Shown here: positions 7,675 to 12,372 of the stretch, piece by piece
How positions within the stretch are numbered: the stretch's first letter is position 1
How the letters are laid out: every line of letters starts with the position of its first letter
Assembly: GCA_020025545.1 (NCBI GenBank)
Contig: JAHHRX010000036.1
Span: 1-12,372 of the forward strand
Direction: 5' to 3'
Source: Oscillospiraceae bacterium
Lineage (GTDB): Bacteria; Bacillota; Clostridia; Oscillospirales; Oscillospiraceae
DNA length: 12,372 nt
Position numbers and translations under genes: made by a program
Notes under the pieces: generated by a model
What the model was told of the DNA's origin: nothing
The model's input: only the letters and a program-made list of their open reading frames with translations
Database searches by the model: none

Positions 7675-7886
7675 CGTATAAATTCACCGCTTTTCGAGCG
7701 CCTTTTGTGAAAAGTGACGGATTTCGGATTGCGGGCTGTTGGGGTACAAGGTGTACTTCATTCCCCGTTTTCTAAGTGATTCAAACATTCCTCGGTTTCT
7801 CCCAAAGGGAAACAGATTTTATAATCTGGTCACGGGGATAAAAAAGAAACAGGAAACTCCTCGGTTTTAACCGGGGAGTTTTGTTT
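7675..7886 (+). ncRNA. structured RNA or attenuating leader of unknown class
   Basis: Between the strong promoter and an intrinsic terminator lies about 210 nt with no ORF but many hairpins. These are CGCT/AGCG (7688-7700), CTTTT/AAAAG (7702-7714), GTAC/GTAC inside GGG/CCC (7741-7765), GTTT..CCC/GGGAAAC (7795-7813) and CAGATT/AATCTG (7813-7828). The 5' end CCCGT (7673-7677) can pair with ACGGG (7832-7836), closing the whole as a multi-stem unit. The 10-mer TCCTCGGTTT occurs at 7789-7798 and again as the left arm of the terminator (7858-7867), so the first copy could pair with the terminator's right arm and act as an antiterminator. I recognise no riboswitch, T-box, SRP or tmRNA consensus. A 6S-like free-standing RNA is possible by length. 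A leader for the polysaccharide genes downstream is equally possible. Confidence 0.5.
7854..7886 (+). terminator. intrinsic terminator of the structured RNA
   Basis: AAACTCCTCGG pairs with CCGGGGAGTTT (11 bp including one T-G pair) around a TTTTAA loop, followed by TTTTGTTT. It is a classical Rho-independent terminator on the + strand. Its left arm duplicates a 10-mer found 69 bp upstream, which allows an alternative fold. Confidence 0.85.
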
Positions 7887-7911
7887 ACATAAATCTGGTT
7901 TTGGACTGTAA

Positions 7912-8205
7912 ATATCATCTAAAACAGCAGCGGTCGCGGTTCATGCCTTTGCCAGTCTTTTACGGGATGCTGCAATCAAAGATGTTGTTGATACCAGACA
8001 GATTATTAACGGAGTTTGTCTTGACCTCAGAATTGGAACACACTATAATAATCCTAGTTTTGGTTACGGCGGTTACTGTCTGCCAAAGGACACCAAGCAG
8101 CGATTGGCTGACAACGCACATGCAATCCTTGCAAATCGATATCATTCCTGTTTGGATGACGTACAAGAAAAGGTATATGCACGGGATATTTTCAAGCGGG
8201 ACTAA
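7912..8205 (+). pseudogene. ugd: UDP-glucose 6-dehydrogenase, internally deleted remnant
   Basis: In one frame the sequence reads DTRQIINGVCLDLRIG, then THYNNPSFGYGGYCLPKDTKQ, then, after a few residues, ILANRYHSCLDDVQEKVYARDIFKRD and a stop. The first two blocks are the centre of UDP-glucose dehydrogenase (oxidises UDP-glucose to UDP-glucuronate for capsules), including the catalytic Cys in GGYCLPKD (codon 8077-8079). The last block corresponds to the extreme C-terminus of Ugd (E. coli Ugd ends similarly, ...NRMAEELADVADKVYTRDLFGND). About 90-100 residues that should lie between them, covering much of the UDP-binding domain, are missing; the join is near 8110-8120. The N-terminal NAD domain is absent too, and just upstream (about 7945-7985) the frame appears shifted. 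It cannot be functional. Its presence before capEFG fits an older, larger polysaccharide operon. Confidence 0.85.
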
Positions 8206-8207
8206 GG

Positions 8208-8420
8208 ATGGGAATATCGTCCAAAATAATGGGATTTATCATGAAAAGAGTATCCACATACCGCTATGCTGTAAAAATCGGTGTCAATGGAGCAAGGCGT
8301 GCGATCCTTGCAGGTGTAGCAATCATTGCAGCTTGTTCATTCGTAAATAGATTAGTTCCTGCTGGGGAAGTGTGGGGGAGTACCAGCTCATTTCCTGATG
8401 TCAAAAGCGGAATACGCTGA
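8208..8420 (+). CDS. orphan small ORF with one hydrophobic segment
   Basis: A 70-codon frame (ATG 8208; an alternative ATG at 8241 gives 59 aa). It has a basic N-terminal part and one hydrophobic stretch RAILAGVAIIAACSFV (about residues 30-45), like a signal anchor, then a short polar tail. No good ribosome site precedes either ATG, although the frame begins right after the ugd stop. It may be the 5' stub of a membrane or exported protein of the polysaccharide locus. I recognise no family, and chance cannot be excluded. Confidence 0.25.
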   Translation: MGISSKIMGFIMKRVSTYRYAVKIGVNGARRAILAGVAIIAACSFVNRLVPAGEVWGSTSSFPDVKSGIR

Positions 8421-8493
8421 AAAATGTTAAAAAAACACACCTCATTACGATGTCAATAATAATAGAACGAATATTAAAGAAGAGGTCTTAAAA

Positions 8494-8523
8494 ATGCTTT
8501 CTTCTTGCGAAGGAATACAATAG
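8494..8523 (+). CDS. possible 9-codon leader ORF before capE
   Basis: ATG 8494 opens a 9-codon frame ending TAG 8521-8523, with AAGAAGAGG (8477-8485) nine bases upstream. The stop codon abuts the capE Shine-Dalgarno (AGGAGG, 8522-8527). The geometry would suit translational coupling or a leader peptide, but a frame this short can arise by chance. Confidence 0.2.
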   Translation: MLSSCEGIQ

Positions 8524-8537
8524 GAGGAGTTTATTCA

Positions 8538-9590
8538 ATGTCTGCATTTTCTGGAGCAACCCTTATGATCACTGGTGGTACCGGTTCTTTTGGTAACACC
8601 GTTCTCAAGCACTTTCTGACTAGCGATATCGGTCAGATCCGTATTTTCTCTCGTGACGAGAAGAAACAGGATGATATGCGTCACGACCTGCAGGCTCGTT
8701 TTCCTGAGTATGCAAACAAGGTGAAGTTCTACATTGGAGATGTGCGTAATGCGCAGTCCGTCGCAGATGCAATGCCTGGTGTCGACTATATTTTCCACGC
8801 TGCTGCCCTCAAACAGGTTCCCTCCTGCGAGTTCTTTCCTATGCAGGCCGTTCAAACCAACATTATTGGTACGGACAATATGCTCCATGCAGCCATCGCA
8901 AACAGGGTCAAGCGGGTTGTCTGCTTGTCCACAGACAAGGCGGCTTATCCCATCAACGCCATGGGTATTTCCAAAGCCATGATGGAGCATGTCATCTATG
9001 CCAACGCCCGCGTAGCCGCTGAGCGTGGTGATACCGTGATTTCCTGCACCCGTTACGGCAATGTCATGTGCAGCCGTGGCTCGGTCATTCCTCTGTTCAT
9101 CGATCAGATTAAGGCTGGTAAGCCCATCACCATTACCGATCCAAACATGACCCGTTTCCTGATGAATCTGGACGAGGCTGTGGACCTGGTAAAGTTTGCC
9201 TTTGAGCACGCCAACCCCGGTGACCTGTTCATCCAGAAGGCGGATGCCTCCACCATTGGCGATCTGGCTAAGGCTGTGCAGCAGCTATTTGGGGATACCG
9301 GCACAAATATCATCGGTACTCGCCACGGCGAAAAGCTGTACGAGACCCTGATGACCCGTGAAGAGCGTCTGCGCAGCGAGGATATGGGCAACTACTTCCG
9401 AGTAGCAGCTGACAGCCGTGACCTGAACTACGATAAATTTGTGGTGAGTGGTCAGGTGCATACGATGGCAGACGAAGCTTATACCAGCCATAATACCCGG
9501 CGCCTGGATGTGGACGGCACCGTGAAGAAGATTCTGACTACCGATTATGTGCAAGAGGCACTCCGGGAGCTGGAGGCGAATCGATCATGA
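8538..9590 (+). CDS. capE: UDP-GlcNAc 4,6-dehydratase/5-epimerase (CapE/WbjB/FnlA)
   Basis: First step to UDP-L-FucNAc: UDP-GlcNAc is oxidised at C4, dehydrated across C5-C6 and epimerised at C5 using bound NADP. The 350 aa form a Rossmann extended SDR. The nucleotide motif is TGGTGSFG (Gly13, 16, 19). STDKA (131-135) supplies the Asp133/Lys134 pair, and NAMGISKAMME has Met142 and Lys146 where ordinary SDRs have Tyr-x3-Lys. This Met substitution is characteristic of the CapE branch and separates it from PseB/FlaA1. I chose ATG 8538, ten bases after AGGAGG (8522-8527). A TTG at 8505 would extend the frame by 11 codons across that ribosome site and is unlikely. capF overlaps its stop by 4 bp. 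No clear promoter of its own was found. Confidence 0.95.
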   Translation: MSAFSGATLMITGGTGSFGNTVLKHFLTSDIGQIRIFSRDEKKQDDMRHDLQARFPEYANKVKFYIGDVRNAQSVADAMPGVDYIFHAAALKQVPSCEFFPMQAVQTNIIGTDNMLHAAIANRVKRVVCLSTDKAAYPINAMGISKAMMEHVIYANARVAAERGDTVISCTRYGNVMCSRGSVIPLFIDQIKAGKPITITDPNMTRFLMNLDEAVDLVKFAFEHANPGDLFIQKADASTIGDLAKAVQQLFGDTGTNIIGTRHGEKLYETLMTREERLRSEDMGNYFRVAADSRDLNYDKFVVSGQVHTMADEAYTSHNTRRLDVDGTVKKILTTDYVQEALRELEANRS

Positions 9591-10792
9591 AAATCTTAGT
9601 AACGGGAGCCAATGGCTTTGTGGGCAGAAATCTCTGCTGCAACCTGCGTAATATTGCAGAGGGCAAAAATCGCACCCGCAATGGGCTAAATATTGAAACG
9701 ATTTATGAGTATGATATGGATTCCACGCCGGAGCAGCTGGATGCATATTGCTCGGACTGTGACTTCGTTTTCAACCTTGCCGGTGTGAACCGACCCAAGG
9801 ATGAAAGCGAATTCATGAAGGGAAACTTCGGTTTTGCAAGTACCCTTCTGGATACCCTCAAAAAGCATAACAACAGATGTCCCGTCATGCTGTCATCTTC
9901 TATCCAGGCGACCCTCATCGGTCGGTACGGTACCTCCGACTACGGAAAGTCGAAACTGGCTGGAGAAGAACTGTTTTTTCATTACAGCAAAGAAACCAGC
10001 GCACCCGTTCTTGTATACCGTTTTCCGAATCTATTTGGCAAGTGGTGCCGTCCGAACTATAATTCCGCCGTGGCGACCTTCTGCAACAACATTGCAAACG
10101 ATTTGCCCATTCAGGTCAATGACCGGTCGGCGGAATTGGAGCTGTTGTACATTGATGATCTGGTCGAGGAAATGCTGGATGCACTGGAAGGAAGGCCACA
10201 CCGCTGCAATTACAGCGGCCTTGAGCCGGTTTTCTGTGAGGATGGACGCTATTGCGCTGCGAGGATAACGCATAAGGTCACACTGGGAAAAATCGTGGAT
10301 TTGCTGTATGGCTTTAAGAATCAGCCCCAGACCCTTTTGATGCCGGAAATCCCGGAGAATTCCTTTGCCAAGAAACTGTATTCTACGTATCTCAGCTACC
10401 TTCCTGCGGAGAAGACTGTATTTGACCTGAAGATGAACTGCGACGATCGGGGCAGCTTTACGGAGCTGCTGAAAACGGCCAGCTGTGGCCAGTTCTCTGT
10501 GAACATCTCTAAGCCCGGTATCACCAAGGGACAGCACTGGCACAACAGCAAATGGGAATTTTTCATTGTGGTATCCGGACATGGACTGATCCAGCAACGA
10601 AAAATCGGCTCTGATGAAGTGCTGAATTTTGAGGTTTCCGGGGATAAGATCCAGGCTGTTCATATGATTCCTGGATATACCCACAACATTATCAATCTTT
10701 CTGAAACCGAGAACCTGGTGACGGTGATGTGGGCAAATGAGCAGTTCGACCCAAAGAACCCCGATACCTTTTTTGAGAAGGTAGAAGAATGA
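9587..10792 (+). CDS. capF: bifunctional C3-epimerase/C4-reductase (CapF/WbjC/FnlB)
   Basis: Second step: the cupin domain epimerises C3 of the CapE product and the SDR domain reduces the C4 keto group with NADPH, giving the UDP-6-deoxy-L-talosamine derivative. The 401 aa are longer than S. aureus CapF (about 369). The N-terminal SDR has GANGFVG (Gly7, 10, 13), Ser103-105 and Tyr119-x3-Lys123 (DYGKSK). The C-terminal cupin (from about 295) has GQHWHNSKWEFF, with His317, His319 and Glu324 as likely metal ligands, and His366 in PGYTHN, followed by VMWANEQFDPKNPDTFF, a family-typical ending. Part of the extra length is around residues 210-225 between the domains. It starts at ATG 9587 in an ATGA overlap with capE, with GGAGG at 9572-9576, implying translational coupling. 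Confidence 0.95.
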   Translation: MKILVTGANGFVGRNLCCNLRNIAEGKNRTRNGLNIETIYEYDMDSTPEQLDAYCSDCDFVFNLAGVNRPKDESEFMKGNFGFASTLLDTLKKHNNRCPVMLSSSIQATLIGRYGTSDYGKSKLAGEELFFHYSKETSAPVLVYRFPNLFGKWCRPNYNSAVATFCNNIANDLPIQVNDRSAELELLYIDDLVEEMLDALEGRPHRCNYSGLEPVFCEDGRYCAARITHKVTLGKIVDLLYGFKNQPQTLLMPEIPENSFAKKLYSTYLSYLPAEKTVFDLKMNCDDRGSFTELLKTASCGQFSVNISKPGITKGQHWHNSKWEFFIVVSGHGLIQQRKIGSDEVLNFEVSGDKIQAVHMIPGYTHNIINLSETENLVTVMWANEQFDPKNPDTFFEKVEE

Positions 10793-10868
10793 GGCTCTGA
10801 TCTTTGGGGCCGGAAACGATTTGGGGATTTTCTTTCTGCATGACAATTCCAAGACTTACGAAAATTGA
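10789..10868 (+). pseudogene. frameshifted 5' stub, SDR-like, between capF and capG
   Basis: ATG 10789 overlaps the capF stop as ATGA, the same coupling seen between capE and capF, but it stops after three codons. One base more after ATGA would give M-K-A-L-I-F-G-A-G-N-D-L-G. This resembles the first beta strand and glycine loop of a nucleotide-binding epimerase/dehydratase. The shifted frame runs LIFGAGNDLGIFFLHDNSKT to a stop at 10866. The rest of the gene is absent. I infer a fourth operon gene lost by deletion; the family call is weak. Confidence 0.4.
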
Positions 10869-10922
10869 ATCGGGCTGGGCCATCGGCAACTGGACCTTCC
10901 CACTGTAAAGGAGAAAACATAA

Positions 10923-12080
10923 ATGGCAGAGTTTAAGAATAACGGCAAGCTGAAGTTGCTGATTATCGTGGGCACCCGGCCGGAAATCATCCGGCTGTCA
11001 GCAGTTATCAATAAGTGCCGTAAGTATTTCGATGTAATTTTGGCGCACACCGGTCAGAACTATGATTATAACCTGAATGGTGTGTTCTTTAAGGATCTGA
11101 AGTTGGATGACCCCGAGGTTTACATGAATGCGGTTGGCAGCGATTTAGGAGAGACCATGGGCAATATCATTGCCAAGTCATATCAGCTCATGGCGGAAAT
11201 CAAGCCTGATGCAGTGCTTGTGTTGGGGGATACCAACTCCTGCCTCTCTGTCATCGGTGCAAAGCGACTGCACATTCCCATCTTCCATATGGAAGCCGGT
11301 AACCGCTGCAAGGACGAGTGCCTGCCAGAGGAAACCAACCGCCGCATCGTAGATATCATTTCTGATGTGAACCTGGCCTACTCCGAGCATGCCCGCCGGT
11401 ATCTTGCCGACTGCGGTCTGCCCAAGGAGCGTACCTATGTGACCGGCTCTCCCATGGCAGAGGTTCTCCACAATAATCTGGAGGAAATTGAGGCCAGCGA
11501 TATCCATACAAGACTGGGACTGGAAAAGGGAAAGTACATCCTGCTGTCTGCCCATCGGGAGGAGAACATTGACACGGAGAAAAACTTCCTGTCTTTGTTT
11601 CATGCCATCAATACAATTGCAGAAAAGTACGATATGCCCATTCTTTATTCCTGCCATCCCCGTTCCAAAAAGCGCATCGAGACTACCGGATTCCAGCTGG
11701 ACAAGCGTGTGATTCAGCATGAGCCTTTGGGTTTCCATGACTATAACTGCTTGCAGATGAATGCCTTTGCAGTGATCTCCGACTCTGGCACACTGCCGGA
11801 GGAGAGCAGTTTCTTTACCTCTGTTGGTCATCCCTTCCCGGCAGTTTGCATCCGTACGTCTACCGAGCGTCCAGAGGCTTTGGATAAGGGATGCTTTGTA
11901 CTTGCCGGTATTGAGGATAATGGTCTGGTTCAGGCGGTTGAGACAGCCGTGGAGATGAACCGAAACGGTGACTATGGCATTCCCGTTCCCGACTATGTAG
12001 AGGAAAATGTGTCTACCAAGGTGGTCAAAATCATACAGTCCTATACCGGGGTGGTCAATAAAATGGTTTGGAGAAAATAA
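10923..12080 (+). CDS. capG: UDP-sugar C2-epimerase to UDP-L-FucNAc (CapG/WbjD/FnlC)
   Basis: Last step: C2 epimerisation of the CapF product to UDP-L-FucNAc, a nucleotide-sugar donor for capsule or O-antigen-type glycans. The 385 aa belong to the non-hydrolysing UDP-GlcNAc 2-epimerase (WecB-like, GT-B fold) family. Motifs are IVGTRPEIIRL (15-25), HTGQNYD (from His42), LGDTNS, HMEAGNRCKDECLPEETNRR (from His122), SAHREEN (His211, Arg212, Glu213) and SDSGTLPEE (286-294). The ECLPEETNRR form, with Cys rather than the Arg-x-Pro-E of WecB, fits the CapG branch and agrees with the capE-capF context. The start ATG 10923 follows AAAGGAG (10907-10913). A 130-bp gap holding a gene stub separates it from capF. 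Confidence 0.94.
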   Translation: MAEFKNNGKLKLLIIVGTRPEIIRLSAVINKCRKYFDVILAHTGQNYDYNLNGVFFKDLKLDDPEVYMNAVGSDLGETMGNIIAKSYQLMAEIKPDAVLVLGDTNSCLSVIGAKRLHIPIFHMEAGNRCKDECLPEETNRRIVDIISDVNLAYSEHARRYLADCGLPKERTYVTGSPMAEVLHNNLEEIEASDIHTRLGLEKGKYILLSAHREENIDTEKNFLSLFHAINTIAEKYDMPILYSCHPRSKKRIETTGFQLDKRVIQHEPLGFHDYNCLQMNAFAVISDSGTLPEESSFFTSVGHPFPAVCIRTSTERPEALDKGCFVLAGIEDNGLVQAVETAVEMNRNGDYGIPVPDYVEENVSTKVVKIIQSYTGVVNKMVWRK

Positions 12081-12100
12081 TCAAACAGGGGAGCAGGGAA

Positions 12101-12235
12101 ATGAAACCAACAAGCAATATCATAAAGCCTCCGCAAGGCACCGAGGCTGATGGTGTCCTGTTGGTTGTACGATCCAATGTTTCGGAATGCGTGCTGTACT
12201 TCGAGCTATCTGCAGTTTTGAAAGCAGAAATATAA
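12101..12235 (+). pseudogene. 44-aa ORF, possible tyrosine-kinase (CpsD-like) stub
   Basis: A 44-codon frame starting 20 bp after capG behind a weak GGGGAGCAGGGA. The middle reads EADGVLLVVRSNVSE. 'ADGVLLVVRxxxTE' resembles the C-terminal part of bacterial BY-kinases (CpsD/CapB/YwqD) that control capsule chain length. The flanks do not fit, and the ORF is far shorter than the ~230 aa family. It could be a remnant of a polysaccharide-regulation gene. The resemblance covers about 15 residues only, so this is tentative. Confidence 0.3.
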
Positions 12236-12243
12236 AAACAAAT

Positions 12244-12280
12244 AAAAAGGACTGAAAACTTTACGTTTTCAGTCCTTTTT
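12244..12280. terminator. strong bidirectional terminator
   Basis: A perfect 16-bp stem (AAAAAGGACTGAAAAC pairing with GTTTTCAGTCCTTTTT) closes a TTTAC loop. A-runs lead in and T-runs lead out on both strands. It ends capG transcription rightwards and would also serve the tRNA read leftwards, whose CCA lies 2 bp away. Confidence 0.93.
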
Positions 12281-12281
12281 G

Positions 12282-12325
12282 TGGCACTCCCTGAGGGAAT
12301 CGAACCCACAACAGACCCTTAGGAG
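12282..12325 (-). tRNA. tRNA-Arg(CCT) 3' half, truncated
   Basis: On the minus strand the sequence runs from an anticodon loop CTCCTAA (anticodon CCT) through the anticodon stem's 3' strand GGGTC, a short variable loop, a T-arm GTGGG-TTCGATT-CCCTC (one U-U mismatch), AGGGAGT, discriminator G and encoded CCA. The 5' strand of the anticodon stem should be GACCC, but the sequence is CTATA. No D-arm or ACTCCCT acceptor strand follows to the window end. It is therefore a 3' fragment cut at the anticodon loop, the usual crossover site of tRNA-targeting tyrosine integrases. It is not a functional tRNA. Confidence 0.8.
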
Positions 12326-12346
12326 TATAGCGTACCATTTCGTACG
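12311..12346. other. putative attachment-site junction of an integrated element
   Basis: The tRNA-derived sequence ends at about 12325 and unrelated AT-rich DNA begins. Immediately beyond are two CGTAC copies 10 bp apart (12331-12335 and 12341-12345), also readable as an inverted repeat CGTAC/GTACG. Short repeats flanking a tRNA core are what integrase arm or core sites look like. Because the displaced 3' end with its terminator stays on the left, the element should lie to the right, outside the window. No integrase is visible here. Confidence 0.5.
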
Positions 12347-12372
12347 ATGTTCATTTTATGACTTCCCATATT

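Noticed and set aside
7675..7886. Firm identification as 6S RNA, or as a SAM, TPP, FMN, cobalamin, glycine, T-box or c-di-GMP element
   Set aside because: I could not find the diagnostic conserved sequences of any of these; length alone suits 6S but is not enough.
7901..8350. A 149-codon + strand frame starting TTG 7901
   Set aside because: It runs out of frame with the recognisable Ugd residues for most of its length; the Ugd frame (7912-8205) is the real signal.
8505..8537. TTG 8505 as the capE start
   Set aside because: The extension would translate through the AGGAGG ribosome site; ATG 8538 has correct spacing and fits the family N-terminus.
1..12372. CRISPR array, intact insertion sequence or defence system
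   Set aside because: I saw no regularly spaced repeats, no transposase or integrase reading frame and no nuclease/helicase/toxin motifs; the accessory signals are stubs and an attachment-site-like tRNA fragment.

Overview
The window looks like a chromosomal piece of a gut-type Clostridia (Firmicutes; an Oscillospiraceae-like organism is my inference). The reasons are strong AGGAGG-type ribosome sites, two TTG starts behind good Shine-Dalgarno sequences, an S-layer-homology (SLH) anchored surface protein, a TraX-family remnant, and a mid-GC glycogen and capsule gene set. Nearly all coding is on the + strand.

Layout. (1) Positions 1-120: the first codons of a minus-strand gene leaving the left edge, with a good ribosome site and an extended -10 promoter. 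(2) 361-794: a broken junction where the N-terminus of a bacterial glycogen debranching enzyme runs directly into the C-terminus of a TraX-family membrane protein. (3) 824-4630: malQ (4-alpha-glucanotransferase) and glgP (alpha-glucan phosphorylase), 18 bp apart, closed by a hairpin at 4669-4697. Together they disproportionate and phosphorolyse glycogen or maltodextrin; the debrancher that normally completes this set is reduced to 44 codons here. (4) 4883-7150: a secreted 'choice-of-anchor I' protein with three C-terminal SLH motifs. (5) 7151-8537: a largely non-coding accessory stretch. It holds a near-consensus promoter, a ~210-nt structured transcript or leader ending in an intrinsic terminator, a decayed UDP-glucose 6-dehydrogenase (ugd) with an internal deletion, and an orphan small membrane ORF. 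(6) 8538-12080: capE-capF-capG, the complete three-enzyme route from UDP-GlcNAc to UDP-L-FucNAc, a capsule or surface-polysaccharide precursor. A frameshifted start of a further gene lies between capF and capG. (7) 12081-12372: a possible BY-kinase remnant, a strong bidirectional terminator, and the 3' half of a tRNA-Arg(CCT) on the minus strand whose 5' half is replaced by sequence with short GTAC repeats. The last item looks like the edge of an integrated element that continues to the right.

The notable theme is that most spaces between intact operons hold gene stubs (debrancher, TraX, ugd, an SDR-like start, perhaps a tyrosine kinase). The region appears to have been assembled by repeated deletion and exchange around a surface-polysaccharide locus next to a tRNA integration site. 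I saw no CRISPR array, intact transposase, rRNA or complete tRNA. All identifications are by reading motifs; no database search was run.
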